A stretch of DNA of 64,000 bases from Ruminiclostridium sufflavum DSM 19573 (GCF_003208175.1 NZ_QKMR01000009.1:44769-108768); one strand, 5' to 3'. Shown: positions 44,634 through 54,748, numbered from the stretch's first letter. Numbers and translations: made by a program. The notes: generated by a model not told the origin, from the sequence alone.

Positions 44634-47600
44634 ATGCACAGCAGAATTTCAACCGGTATTTTATTTTTTGCGTTCATAATTATATCTTTTTTCAGCGTAA
44701 ATATATATACCGTATTTGCAGAAGATGTCACACTTAACGGAATTACATACAATGAAAATGATTATGCTAAGCTGAAAACCTTCTTGAACCTTAGTTCTTC
44801 CGTAGCAGGAAAGACTAATGGAAAGATGGTAAATTCGGCATATGATGAAAACAATCCTGCTACGTGGTCGGGGATTGTCTGGAGCGAGGATGCGGTAAAA
44901 CGGGTTAAATCAATAGCATGGAGTAAAAAATCTTTGGCGGGAGAGCTGGATGTCAGCGGAGCCGTTTCATTGACATCTTTAGTATGCGATTCAAATGCAT
45001 TGACAGCCATAAACGTAAGCGGTGCCTCAAAGCTTACCAATATACGCTGTAATACCAATAAGCTGACGTGCTTGGATGTAAGCACAAATACCAATCTGGA
45101 CACCTTATACTGTCATACGAATAACTTGGAGACACTGAATGTAGGCACCAATTCGAAATTGCTTTATCTGTACTGCTATACAAATAAACTGACAAGTCTG
45201 AATGTCAGTGCATGTACGTTATTGTCTGAGCTGTACTGCTATTCCAATCAGCTGGCCGGACTTGACGTAACAGCAAACACTGCGCTGAGCAAGCTGGCAT
45301 GTGAGTCCAATAAGATTATCGCACTTGATGTAAGCAAGAATACGGCACTGACATATCTGGCCTGCTATTCAAATAAGCTGACTGAGCTGAAGGTAGATAA
45401 GCTTGTCAATCTGCTTGCCTTGCATTGCTATTCAAATGAAATAGAAGCTTTGGATGTAAGCAAGAATTTAAAGCTCACGACACTGTTCTGCAATAATAAT
45501 CCGCTGGGAAAGCTTGATGTAAGCAAGAATACGGCCTTAACCTCACTAAGGTGCGATTTGGACAGGCTTACAGAGCTTGATGTAAGCAAGAATACAGCCT
45601 TGACCTCCCTGCAGTGCGATACTAACAAACTGACGACATTGGATTTAAGCAATAATCCTGAGCTGGCAACCTTAAAATGTTATTCGAATCTGCTCACTGA
45701 TATAAATATTGAAAGCAATTCTAAGCTGACAAAGCTGATGTGTGACACAAATAAGCTTAAGGAGCTGAATGTAAGCAACAATACTTTACTTAATTATCTG
45801 GCTTGCTATTCAAATCAATTAAGTTCACTTGATTTAAGAACAAATACTGAGCTGGCCTATTTGTACTGTCAGGAAAATCAGCTGAAAAGTCTGGACGTAC
45901 ATAATAATACCGGATTGCTAGAACTATACTGCAACTCGAATCAATTAACGGAATTGGACGTTAGTGCAAACAAAAGCCTGACATATTTGAGATGCTATTC
46001 AAACCTGCTTAGAGAACTGAAGCTTGACCATAACACCGCTTTGTCACAGCTTGCCTGTCAATCAAATAAGCTTACAGAGCTTGATGTGAGCAATAACGAA
46101 TTGCTGACTAATTTGACCTGCAATACAAATCAGCTAAGTGAGCTGGATGTAAGCAACAACAAGGTATTAACAACTCTTTACTGTCAGTTTAATGAACTAA
46201 CCGGTCTGGATTTGAGCAGCAATGATTTGCTGACGGACCTATACTGCTATTCAAACAGGCTTACTTCGATGAATACCTCTTTAAATACAAAGCTGAAAAA
46301 TGTCTGGTGCTATTCAAACCAATTGGTTTCCGTGGATTTAAGCAAGAGTCCCGATTTGACTTATCTGAACTGTGCCGACAACTATCTGAGTCAGATTTCC
46401 GTGAATGTGTCCGGTAAAAGTATTGATATACGCTCTAATGGTAAAGGATATGTGGAGCTGCTGAGAAATTCAACCTTCCAGTTTTGTGCAACAGCGAAGC
46501 CTCATACAGGAAGCTCCTTTGCCGGCTGGATGCAAGCCGGGAGCAAGGTATCGGAGGAGTTGTCATATAACCTGAATGTGGGAGCTCCTTATGATTTAAA
46601 GGCAAACTTTTCTCAGAGAGTCGTATTTGATTCGGTGGGAGGCAGTGCTGTTGAAGAGCAGACAGTAGATTACAACGGTATAATAACAGCACCTGCAGGC
46701 AATCCTCAAAAAACAGGGTTCAATTTTGCAGGCTGGTATAAGGAGCCTGAGTGTATAAATGCCTGGGACTTTTCTTCAGGCAGAGTTACGGGATATACCG
46801 TACTTTATGCAGGGTGGACGGCAAAGACTTACATTGTAAGCTTTGACGCTGACGGGGGCAGCAGTGTTCCTGATATTACGGATGCCGCTTATGGCAGTAC
46901 AATTTCGAAGCCGGTATCTCCGTCAAAGGAATTATTTAGCTTTAAGGGCTGGTATAAGGAGCCGGAGCTTTTAAATACCTGGAATTTTTCTGCTGATATT
47001 GTTACAGAAAATATCACTTTATATGCCGGATGGCAAGTAAACTCCACCTATACGGTTGAATTTGATGTGGGCGGCGGAAGCATTCTGGCTAGAATAACAG
47101 ATATTACGTCAGGCAGTGCAATTACAACGTTAATAGAGCCGGAAAAACCCGGGTGTAAATTTAAAGGCTGGTATAAGGACATGGACTTTAAAGCTGTCTG
47201 GGACTTTGACACGGATGTGGTTACGGAAAACATTACCCTTTATGCAAAATGGGAGGCTGTTATGCCGGAACAGACGTACGTAGTAATGTTTGATGCGAAC
47301 GGCGGAAGCAAGGTTCCAAAAATAAATAGTATTATTCCGGGAAGCCTTATTTCGGCGCCGGCACAAGGGACTGTAAAGCCGGGATATGAATTTAAAGGCT
47401 GGTACAAGGATTCCGGATATAGCAGTATATGGGATTTTGCTTCTGATACGGTTACGGAAGATACGATATTATATGCCAAGTGGGCAATTAACAGCACACC
47501 GCCGTTATTTTATACAGTCACATTCAATGTTAACGGAGGCAGTGAGGTCAAAGTTATTACCAATATCTCTTATGGCAGTACTATAGCGGCGCCGGCGGAG

Positions 47601-49484
47601 CCTGTAAAAGCAGCTTATAATTTTAAAGGCTGGTATAAGGATTCCGAATATAAGAGCATATGGAATTTTGCTTCTGATACCGTTACAGAAAATACCTTGC
47701 TGTATGCAAAATGGGAAGAAAAGAATACACCGCCGTCAAATAAGTATACGGTAACCTTCAATGTTAACGGAGGAAGCTATGTCTCCGATATTACAGTTAC
47801 CTCCGGCAGTGCGGTTACGGCACCTCAAGAACCGTCAAAAGCAGGTTCTGATTTTGCGGGCTGGTATAAGGATGCTGCATTTAAGGATATATGGGATTTC
47901 GCTGCGGATTTTGTCTCATCGGACATAGTTCTGCATGCAAAGTGGACTGAAAAAGCTTTACCGGAGTTATTTTGTGTAGTGCTGTTTGACTCAAATGGAG
48001 GAAGCAAGGTGGCAGCTAAAAAAGAAGTCTTAAAGGGAAGTGCTGTTACGGCGCCGGAAAAACCCACCAAGGCAGGGTATTCTTTTGCAGGCTGGTATAT
48101 TGATTCTGCACTTAAAAGACTGTGGGATTTTAATACGGATACAGTTGCCGAGGACATGATTTTATATGCAAAATGGCAGTATAACGATAACGGCGGCAGC
48201 CCGGCAATTATCGGAACTGTTGCGGGCAAGGATAATGCTCCGGTAATCATAAACGGAGAAACTGAATTTTTTGCGACAGATGAGACTGGAGAAATAGACG
48301 GCAAGCTTGTGACAAGAATAATAATAGATAATAATAAGATATCCCAAAAAATTGAAAAAAGCGGCTTGAATCCGTCAATTGTTATTCCTATCAAAAATAC
48401 CTCCGAAATAAAAATAGCGGAATTGAACGGACAAGCTGTTAAGGGTATGGAAGCAAAAGGAGCAATTATTGAAATAAGCACAGGACAGATTACCTATACC
48501 CTGCCGGCTAAACAAATCAATATTGACAAGGTCTGCGAAAAAATAGGAAGCCATATCGAATTAAAGGATATTATGGTAAATATCAAAATCAGTGATTCGC
48601 CGGCAGATATACAGAATTTATTACAGAAATCTGTCAGCATGGCAAATTACAGGGTGGTAACAAATCCTGTTGAATTTGATATCATATGTGAGTATGGGGA
48701 GACTAAGGTGGATGTATCCAGATTTAACAGCTATGTAAAAAGAACAATTGCAATACCGGATATCGATGATTTGAATAAAATAACAACAGGTGTTGTTTTA
48801 AACGGCGATGGGACTTTTTCACATGTACCCACCATAATAGAAGAAATAGACGGAAAATGCTACGCAGAAATAAACAGCCTGACAAACAGTATTTACTCTG
48901 TTATATGGAGTCCAAGAACCTTTGCTGACGTAGAAAGCCATTGGTCCAAAGCCGCTGTTAATGACATGGGCTCAAGACTTGTGATAAACGGAGTTGGCAA
49001 TGAGATATTTGAACCAAACAGAGATATTACCAGGGCGGAATTTGCAGAGATAGTGGTAAAGGGTCTGGGATTAATGAGAATAGGAACCTTCAAATCATCC
49101 TTCGGTGATGTGGATAAGGCTGCATGGTATTATGATTCTGTGGCCATAGCCAGTGAATATGGACTTATCTCGGGCTACGGCAATGGAAAATTCGGTCCGA
49201 ATGATAAAATAACCCGTGAGCAAGCTATGACCGTAATTGCAAAAGCAATGAAAATAACAGGTTTGAAGGTTGAATTTAAAATTGGTGAGGTTGAAAATAT
49301 TTTAATGGCATTCGGAGATGCCAAGCAAGCTTCCCACTGGGCAAAGGAATGTATGGCTGCATGTGTGAAGGCAGGTATAGTATCAGGAAGAAACGGGCAC
49401 ACTATTGTTCCCGAGGGATATATTACGAGAGCAGAAACAGCAGTAATTGTGAGAAATCTGCTTAAAAAATCGGATTTGATTTAA
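44634..49484 (+). CDS. Giant SLH-anchored surface protein with Cys-containing leucine-rich repeats and Listeria-Bacteroides repeats
   Basis: This is a 1616-residue secreted protein with a signal peptide (about 1-30). Residues about 110-590 are leucine-rich repeats with a roughly 21-residue unit (L-x-C-x-S-N-x-L then x-x-LDVSxN). I count 23 repeats and nearly every one has Cys at the same place. Residues about 660-1180 hold seven Listeria-Bacteroides (Flg_new) repeats of the form FDxNGGS...GWYKD...WDF...LYAKW. A region of unknown type follows (about 1185-1425), then three SLH modules (about 1427-1616; HWSKAAVNDM, AWYYDSVAIA, HWAKECMAAC) that bind cell-wall polymers. A role in adhesion or carbohydrate contact is likely but not shown. 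The SD is GGGGGA. Confidence 0.92.
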   Translation: MHSRISTGILFFAFIIISFFSVNIYTVFAEDVTLNGITYNENDYAKLKTFLNLSSSVAGKTNGKMVNSAYDENNPATWSGIVWSEDAVKRVKSIAWSKKSLAGELDVSGAVSLTSLVCDSNALTAINVSGASKLTNIRCNTNKLTCLDVSTNTNLDTLYCHTNNLETLNVGTNSKLLYLYCYTNKLTSLNVSACTLLSELYCYSNQLAGLDVTANTALSKLACESNKIIALDVSKNTALTYLACYSNKLTELKVDKLVNLLALHCYSNEIEALDVSKNLKLTTLFCNNNPLGKLDVSKNTALTSLRCDLDRLTELDVSKNTALTSLQCDTNKLTTLDLSNNPELATLKCYSNLLTDINIESNSKLTKLMCDTNKLKELNVSNNTLLNYLACYSNQLSSLDLRTNTELAYLYCQENQLKSLDVHNNTGLLELYCNSNQLTELDVSANKSLTYLRCYSNLLRELKLDHNTALSQLACQSNKLTELDVSNNELLTNLTCNTNQLSELDVSNNKVLTTLYCQFNELTGLDLSSNDLLTDLYCYSNRLTSMNTSLNTKLKNVWCYSNQLVSVDLSKSPDLTYLNCADNYLSQISVNVSGKSIDIRSNGKGYVELLRNSTFQFCATAKPHTGSSFAGWMQAGSKVSEELSYNLNVGAPYDLKANFSQRVVFDSVGGSAVEEQTVDYNGIITAPAGNPQKTGFNFAGWYKEPECINAWDFSSGRVTGYTVLYAGWTAKTYIVSFDADGGSSVPDITDAAYGSTISKPVSPSKELFSFKGWYKEPELLNTWNFSADIVTENITLYAGWQVNSTYTVEFDVGGGSILARITDITSGSAITTLIEPEKPGCKFKGWYKDMDFKAVWDFDTDVVTENITLYAKWEAVMPEQTYVVMFDANGGSKVPKINSIIPGSLISAPAQGTVKPGYEFKGWYKDSGYSSIWDFASDTVTEDTILYAKWAINSTPPLFYTVTFNVNGGSEVKVITNISYGSTIAAPAEPVKAAYNFKGWYKDSEYKSIWNFASDTVTENTLLYAKWEEKNTPPSNKYTVTFNVNGGSYVSDITVTSGSAVTAPQEPSKAGSDFAGWYKDAAFKDIWDFAADFVSSDIVLHAKWTEKALPELFCVVLFDSNGGSKVAAKKEVLKGSAVTAPEKPTKAGYSFAGWYIDSALKRLWDFNTDTVAEDMILYAKWQYNDNGGSPAIIGTVAGKDNAPVIINGETEFFATDETGEIDGKLVTRIIIDNNKISQKIEKSGLNPSIVIPIKNTSEIKIAELNGQAVKGMEAKGAIIEISTGQITYTLPAKQINIDKVCEKIGSHIELKDIMVNIKISDSPADIQNLLQKSVSMANYRVVTNPVEFDIICEYGETKVDVSRFNSYVKRTIAIPDIDDLNKITTGVVLNGDGTFSHVPTIIEEIDGKCYAEINSLTNSIYSVIWSPRTFADVESHWSKAAVNDMGSRLVINGVGNEIFEPNRDITRAEFAEIVVKGLGLMRIGTFKSSFGDVDKAAWYYDSVAIASEYGLISGYGNGKFGPNDKITREQAMTVIAKAMKITGLKVEFKIGEVENILMAFGDAKQASHWAKECMAACVKAGIVSGRNGHTIVPEGYITRAETAVIVRNLLKKSDLI

Positions 49485-49524
49485 TATTTCCCGGTAATAA
49501 TAAATTCAAAATTTTTATAGGATT

Positions 49525-49567
49525 TTCCCCGGCGCAAAGCGTGTATTATCAAGCCCGGGGAATTTTT
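49525..49567 (+). terminator. Terminator after the surface protein gene
   Basis: TTCCCCGG (49525-49532) pairs with CCGGGGAA (49555-49562), followed by TTTTTAT. Confidence 0.75.
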
Positions 49568-49819
49568 ATATGGTATAAATACAGAATTTCCGTGTTAACG
49601 CATATATTAATTATTGATGTAAAGTGTTTGTAAATAAATCATTAATTTATTTATTAAGGGTGTACATATCGGCTGTTTTAGGTTAAATTGTAATAGTGGA
49701 TAATTATATTATTTAAATAAGGCTTATAATTTATGACCAAAATCAATTATTCATCAAGCTTTAGCCTTTCAGGTGATGGTTATTGTCTTGGCAGCTTATA
49801 ATAACAAAGGAGTATGAGA

Positions 49820-50479
49820 ATGGATGCGATAATGCAATTTGCAATGAATTTTATTGATCTGGTATTACACATGGATGAGCATTTGCCTCAGATCATTAAT
49901 GATTTTGGGATTTGGACATACCTTATTCTATTTTTAGTTATATTTTGTGAGACAGGATTGGTTGTGACTCCATTTTTACCGGGTGATTCATTGATATTTT
50001 TGCTGGGAGCGCTGGCAAAAACAGGAGACATAAATTTTCCGGTGATAATTGCAGTGCTGATGCTTGCCGCAATACTTGGCGACACCTGCAATTATGAAAT
50101 AGGAAGGTTTTTTGGAGCCAAGCTGTTTAAAAATGAGAATTCAAAAATATTTAAAAAGCAATATCTTGACAGAACCCATGAGTTTTATGAGAAGTACGGC
50201 GGTAAAACTATAATAATTGCCAGATTTGTTCCTATAGTCAGAACCTTTGCTCCATTTGTAGCAGGAATGGGCTCCATGAGCTATTCAAAATTTATCAGCT
50301 ATAATATTTTCGGCGGAATTGGCTGGGTTGCCCTCTTTTCTTTCGGCGGTTTTTTCTTTGGTGCTATTCCGTGGGTTCAGCAAAATTTCTTTATTGTGGC
50401 TATAGCTATAATAATAATTTCTCTTATGCCGGCAGTTGTAACTGTAATTAAGAGCAGAAGAACAAAGGTAAAAGCCTGA
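49820..50479 (+). CDS. DedA-family membrane protein
   Basis: DedA proteins are now linked to recycling of undecaprenyl phosphate and other lipids across the membrane. The 219-residue product has the family hallmarks ETGLVVTPFLPGDSLIFLLGA, LGDTCNYEIGRFFGA, YGGKTIIIARFVPIVRTFAPFVAGMGSM (the conserved Arg-containing motif) and hydrophobic C-terminal segments. ATG 49820 is chosen because AAAGGAG is seven bases upstream; an ATG at 49814 would be too close to the SD. It appears monocistronic, followed by a terminator. Confidence 0.93.
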   Translation: MDAIMQFAMNFIDLVLHMDEHLPQIINDFGIWTYLILFLVIFCETGLVVTPFLPGDSLIFLLGALAKTGDINFPVIIAVLMLAAILGDTCNYEIGRFFGAKLFKNENSKIFKKQYLDRTHEFYEKYGGKTIIIARFVPIVRTFAPFVAGMGSMSYSKFISYNIFGGIGWVALFSFGGFFFGAIPWVQQNFFIVAIAIIIISLMPAVVTVIKSRRTKVKA

Positions 50480-50516
50480 GGTCAATTGCTGTCATAACCG
50501 ATAGTAATTGATTTTT
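50479..50516. repeat. Short form of the dispersed element (copy F)
   Basis: GGTCAATTGC and CCGATAGTAATTGATTTT match the 37-bp copy at 6701-6737 with a few changes. It overlaps the very end of the DedA gene. The rest of the gap to 50810 holds a terminator and presumably the promoter of the next two-component genes; a TATAAT lies at 50618-50623. Confidence 0.5.
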
Positions 50517-50524
50517 GCAACGTG

Positions 50525-50573
50525 AAAGCTGTCTTATTCAGAGGATATATTCCTGCCGAAAGACAGCTTTTTT
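50525..50573 (+). terminator. Terminator after the DedA gene
   Basis: AAAGCTGTCTT (50525-50535) pairs with AAGACAGCTTT (50560-50570), followed by TTT. Confidence 0.75.
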
Positions 50574-50810
50574 ATAATTAATTTTCAAAAGTTCACTGAA
50601 TGTACACAAAATCAGGCTATAATTAATAATTAAGCAGTTAAGCAAGTCCTAATTATATATATCAGAATAATAAAAATTCCATATAAATAAATTCCCGTAC
50701 TCGGGGATTAAAAAGGAGATTTTTCTTTCCGGTTCAGAAGGGGTGCTCAGAAATGCAAATTTTCTTGGGTGTGTTTTGTTAAAAGTCAGAAAAAGGATGG
50801 GATTGACTTT

Positions 50811-51491
50811 ATGAATGTAATTAAGGTATTAGTTGCAGATGATGAAGAAAGAATGAGAAGACTTGTGTGTGATTTTTTAAAGAGACAGGGATATGCGGTT
50901 GTTGAGGCTGAGGATGGGAGACAGGCACTTGATTATTTTTCAGCTATGGAGCAATCGGTATCCTTGATGATTTTAGATGTTATGATGCCTGTAATGGATG
51001 GGCTGGAGGTATTGCGGGCAATCAGAAAATACTCCAAGGTTCCTGTGATAATGCTTACCGCAAAGAGTACGGAGTCAGATGAGCTGCTAGGATTTGGACT
51101 TGGAGCAGATGAATATATTACAAAGCCCTTTAGTCCGATGATATTAATTGCAAGAGTACAGGCTGTACTTAAAAGATACAATGTAGCATTAAACGAAAAA
51201 AAGGAGCTGGCAGGACTTGAGATTGACGAAACGGCACACACCGTCTGTTCTGACGGCACAGAAATTGAGCTTACCCCAAAGGAATTTGAACTGCTCGTGT
51301 ACCTTTGCAGCAATGTGGGAATAGCGCTTTCAAGAGATAAAATATTAAATTCCGTTTGGGACTATGAATACTTTGGAGATGCAAGGACAGTTGATACCCA
51401 CATAAAAAAGCTAAGGCTAAAGTTAGGTGAAAAGGGAGATTATATACAGACAGTCAGGGGCTTGGGATATAAATTTGAGGTGCCTAAATGA
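50811..51491 (+). CDS. OmpR/PhoB-family response regulator
   Basis: This is a DNA-binding response regulator of 226 residues. The receiver domain has ADDEERMRRL, the phospho-acceptor Asp near residue 56 (LILDVMMPVMDG) and TKPFSPM. The winged-helix output has LTPKEFELLVYLCSN and TVRGLGYKFE. ATG 50811 matches the family start; the closest SD-like AAGGATGG is about 12 bases away, so initiation may be weak. It is coupled to the kinase through an ATGA overlap. The targets may include the small secreted protein gene that follows the kinase. Confidence 0.92.
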   Translation: MNVIKVLVADDEERMRRLVCDFLKRQGYAVVEAEDGRQALDYFSAMEQSVSLMILDVMMPVMDGLEVLRAIRKYSKVPVIMLTAKSTESDELLGFGLGADEYITKPFSPMILIARVQAVLKRYNVALNEKKELAGLEIDETAHTVCSDGTEIELTPKEFELLVYLCSNVGIALSRDKILNSVWDYEYFGDARTVDTHIKKLRLKLGEKGDYIQTVRGLGYKFEVPK

Positions 51492-52969
51492 AAATATCAC
51501 TGAAAACGAAACTGTTCAGCACATTTTTTGCCTTGATAATTTTCTCTGTGATTTTAACCTTAGTGCTGAACAGTACTATACTTGAAAAGTATTATTATAA
51601 TGAAAAAAAGGATACCCTGCTCAAGAGCTACGAAACAATACAAGAGGCATATGAAAACGATGCAGACAACATTATGCTTGATATCGAAAAAATAGAAAGC
51701 CTTAGAGGAATTATTATTCTTATTCTTGATAAGAATTTTAATATTGTTTACCAATCCATGCAGAAAAGCGTAGATATCAAATTAAAAAAGCCTCTGCCTA
51801 TTCCAAGGGAGCAAATCTTTGAAAGCAGAGTGCTATACGAAAAGCGCAACGAAATTCATCCGGACAAGCCGGTTATTGAGATGAGATACAGTAAGAGGAT
51901 GGACTCAAATTTTATATCCCTTTACGGGATTGTCGGAGAGGACCTGTATCTGTATATGGGGACGCCTGTCGAAGCTATACGGGAAAGTGCTGAAATTGCC
52001 ACAAAATTTTCGGCGATAACGGGTGTGCTGACAATTGTATTAGGCGGAATAATTATCTTGCTTGTGACATCAAGGGTAACTAAACCTATTATAAAGCTTA
52101 ATGGTATCGCAAAAAAGATGGCTGTTTTAGATTTCAGCGAAAAATATGACGGGGGAAGCAATGATGAGATAGGCGATCTGGGGGAAAGTATAAATTCTCT
52201 TACAAAACAGCTGGAGCAATCCATAGGAGAGCTTAGAGAGGCAAATAACAAGCTTATAGAGGACATAGAAAAGGAAAGACAGATAGATGAGATGAGAAAG
52301 GAATTTATAAGCAATGTCTCTCATGAATTAAAAACTCCGATAGCCTTGGTTCAAGGTTATGCAGAGGGCTTAAAGCTTAATGTCAATGATGATGAAGAAA
52401 ATAAAAACTATTACTGCGAGGTTATAATTGATGAAGCTAATAAGATGAACAGTATGGTAAGGAAGCTTCTGGAGCTGTCTGAGCTGGAATTTAACAGCAT
52501 ATCCTTGGACAGGGAAAAATTCTGCATATGCGAATTGGTGGGCAATGTTCTGAAAAAGAGCTCTATTATGGCTGCTGAAAAGGGGACGGAGGTCATATTT
52601 AATTCTAACGGAAATGAAAACATACAGATAAATGCAGATTATTATTTAACAGAGCAGGTACTTATGAATTACCTGAGCAATGCGGTAAATCATTTGGATG
52701 ATAACAAAAAGCTCAGTATAGAAGTAAAAATTATTGATAATAAGGCAAGGGTTGAGGTTTATAACTCGGGAGAAAATATACCTGAGGATGCATTGGAGAA
52801 AATATGGATGAGCTTTTACAAGGTGGATAAAGCCAGAACCAGAGCATACGGAGGAACAGGATTGGGGCTGTCTATTGTCAAGGCAATTCAAAAAGCCCAC
52901 AACAACAAATATGGTACTGCCAATATGCCCGATGGTGTGTGCTTCTGGTTTGATACAGATTTATCTTAA
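51488..52969 (+). CDS. Sensor histidine kinase with extracellular sensor domain
   Basis: This is a membrane sensor kinase of 493 residues. It has a membrane segment at about 8-30 and an extracellular domain of about 140 residues. A second membrane segment lies near 178-197 (ITGVLTIVLGGIIILLVTSR), followed by a HAMP domain (VTKPIIKLNGIAKKMAVLDF) and a coiled-coil stretch. HisKA has the phospho-accepting His near 279 (SNVSHELKTPIALVQGYAEG). The HATPase domain has LMNYLSNAVNH and GGTGLGLSIVKAI. Its ATG overlaps the regulator stop. Confidence 0.93.
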   Translation: MKISLKTKLFSTFFALIIFSVILTLVLNSTILEKYYYNEKKDTLLKSYETIQEAYENDADNIMLDIEKIESLRGIIILILDKNFNIVYQSMQKSVDIKLKKPLPIPREQIFESRVLYEKRNEIHPDKPVIEMRYSKRMDSNFISLYGIVGEDLYLYMGTPVEAIRESAEIATKFSAITGVLTIVLGGIIILLVTSRVTKPIIKLNGIAKKMAVLDFSEKYDGGSNDEIGDLGESINSLTKQLEQSIGELREANNKLIEDIEKERQIDEMRKEFISNVSHELKTPIALVQGYAEGLKLNVNDDEENKNYYCEVIIDEANKMNSMVRKLLELSELEFNSISLDREKFCICELVGNVLKKSSIMAAEKGTEVIFNSNGNENIQINADYYLTEQVLMNYLSNAVNHLDDNKKLSIEVKIIDNKARVEVYNSGENIPEDALEKIWMSFYKVDKARTRAYGGTGLGLSIVKAIQKAHNNKYGTANMPDGVCFWFDTDLS

Positions 52970-53173
52970 AAATGCGGGCAAAGGAAGAAATTGTCAAAAG
53001 AATTCACAATTTGAACACAATATTTACACAATAGATGAGCAAGCTATAGCTAGCGTGAGTTACAAGTTATATTGGCTAGGGCAGTCAAAAACGGGGTATT
53101 TGAAATAGCCTGCTTATGCGGTCTTGGGAATATAATTTTATATATTTCAGGCTCACGTCAGGAGGTGAAAATC

Positions 53174-53722
53174 ATGAAAAAGCTTCAAATTCTTCTTGCT
53201 ATAGTTTTTATAACCTCAATGCTGTCTTCAGGTACATTTGCAGCACAGTCCAATGCTGATAGCGGGCAGGCAGGTACAACCGAACAAGGCGCAAGGGTGT
53301 CAATGAACCGCCCGAAGCAGGCTGACGGACAATTAAAAGGCAACAAGAGTCATGTTGCAGGATTATTTAAGGATGCTGACAAGCATGAGAAGGATCCGAT
53401 AAAGAGACTTGAGGAAAGAAAAGAGAGTATAAAGAAGGAGTGCGAGGAAGGAAAGATAACAAAGGAAAAGGCTGATGAACTGACTAAAAAAATTGATGAG
53501 CGTATTGCGAAAATAAAAGAATTCAACAGCCTTCCGTTGCAGGAGAAAAAAGACCGTCTTAATGAAAAGATTAAGGCTCATGTTGAACATGACGTGCAAA
53601 ACGGCAAGATAACAAAGGAAGAGGGAGACAAAATAATCCAGGAGTTCAATAAACAGTTGGAAAACTGGGATGGAAGTGATTTCCCTAAATTTAAAGGAAA
53701 ATGTGAAAGAAACAAAAAGTAA
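53174..53722 (+). CDS. Small secreted Lys/Glu-rich protein, DUF2680-like
   Basis: The 182-residue product has a signal peptide (about 1-23, ending TFAAQS) and then a highly charged, helical region. Two similar segments in it, ECEEGKITKEKADELTKKID and DVQNGKITKEEGDKIIQEF, resemble the DUF2680 (YckD) pattern of paired GKIT(K/Q)E helices. The frame upstream of ATG 53174 is dismissed because GGAGGTG precedes this ATG. It lies 204 bp after a sensor kinase in the same direction and may be a target or accessory sensor of that system. The role is unknown. Confidence 0.75.
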   Translation: MKKLQILLAIVFITSMLSSGTFAAQSNADSGQAGTTEQGARVSMNRPKQADGQLKGNKSHVAGLFKDADKHEKDPIKRLEERKESIKKECEEGKITKEKADELTKKIDERIAKIKEFNSLPLQEKKDRLNEKIKAHVEHDVQNGKITKEEGDKIIQEFNKQLENWDGSDFPKFKGKCERNKK

Positions 53723-53737
53723 GCTTTATTAACAGGG

Positions 53738-53793
53738 ACACGCATTTTTCAACGTGCAATATAAACCGGCATGTTGAAAATATGCGTGTTTTT
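53738..53793 (+). terminator. Terminator after the secreted protein gene
   Basis: ACACGCAT and ATGCGTGT pair, extended inward by TTTTCAAC/GTTGAAAA, and are followed by TTTTT. The minus-strand exporter gene converges here. Confidence 0.7.
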
Positions 53794-53806
53794 AAATTAA
53801 AGATGC

Positions 53807-54748
53807 CTAAATTTTTGTGTTAATTTGTAAAAGCAGTTCATAGATATATTTTCGGAGCATTCCTTTTTTAAATTTACGGGGTGCCTTCAATGCCGAGATG
53901 ATAACAGCCGACAGTATGATAACACAGCCGGCGGCTGCCGGGATGCCCGCAAGGCTCTCCTTTAAAAGGAGGGTGCCAAGCAGTGCCGTTGTCACAGGCT
54001 CAAAAGAGTACAAAATTGTTGCGCTCTCCGGACGTACATATTTTATTGCTGAGCTCTGGGATAATGACGTAAATACTATTACAAACGAATTAAGGAGAAT
54101 AAGTACAGGAAATATGGGCTTTAAAGCCTTACTGACGGATATTGCACCTGATTCAAAAATGAGTGCCAGCAGCAAAAAGGCAGCAAGATTCACAGCATGC
54201 TGAAAAAATGTAAACTGTACCGGATTTACTTCCCGGGAAAACTTGTTCTGCAAGGCTATGTAAAGTGAAAAGCACACGGCATTGCACAGGGCAAGGATAT
54301 CTCCGGTATTAATGCGGATGCCGTTTCCTGAGAACGTAATCATATAAACTCCGGCTATAGCCAATAAGGCGCAAATTATTGCCTTGGGTTTGGGTGCTTT
54401 TTTATCCATTATTGCCATTATTACAGGTGTAAAAACAATAGAAAGCTGCACTATAAATGCAGTATTTGCACTTGAGGTCCTTGTAAGGGCGAGCATACAG
54501 GAGGTATTGCTGGCAACGGAAACAAGGCTTATAAGTATACATAACACAATGCCTTTCGCTGTAAAGCCTTTAAGCTGTTTTTTAAATATAAGGACTGTGG
54601 CCGTTAATCCTAGAATTGAGCATATAAACATTATGAAGAACGGTGGAAGCAGATTTAAAAGCATTTTTGACCATATGTACGAGGAACCCCAGAATAAGGC
54701 GTTTAGCAACAGGAAATAATGAGCATTTGCTTTGGTGATTATTTTCAT
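53807..54748 (-). CDS. EamA/DMT-family membrane transporter
   Basis: This is a drug/metabolite exporter-type protein with ten predicted membrane segments in two EamA halves. The product has 313 residues from ATG 54748. The halves begin HYFLLLNALFWGSSYIWSKM and GDILALCNAVCFSLYIALQN, and the repeat ends PVTTALLGTLLLKESL as usual for EamA. An ATG six bases upstream is possible. It is divergent from the AraC-type regulator at 54932, which probably controls it. The substrate is unknown. Confidence 0.88.
   Translation of the reverse strand: MKIITKANAHYFLLLNALFWGSSYIWSKMLLNLLPPFFIMFICSILGLTATVLIFKKQLKGFTAKGIVLCILISLVSVASNTSCMLALTRTSSANTAFIVQLSIVFTPVIMAIMDKKAPKPKAIICALLAIAGVYMITFSGNGIRINTGDILALCNAVCFSLYIALQNKFSREVNPVQFTFFQHAVNLAAFLLLALIFESGAISVSKALKPIFPVLILLNSFVIVFTSLSQSSAIKYVRPESATILYSFEPVTTALLGTLLLKESLAGIPAAAGCVIILSAVIISALKAPRKFKKGMLRKYIYELLLQINTKI

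Noticed and set aside
44970-46400. CRISPR-like or tandem DNA repeats in the surface protein gene
   Set aside because: The periodicity is at the protein level (21-residue leucine-rich repeats); the DNA copies are diverged and there are no spacers.
47825-48481. A 218-codon minus-strand frame inside the giant surface protein
   Set aside because: It is antisense to repeat-coding sequence, has no SD, and its composition mirrors the repeats.
49737-49800. Possible further copy of the dispersed element (AAAATCAATTATTCATCAAGC)
   Set aside because: Only the first part resembles the left end and no complementary right end is present.
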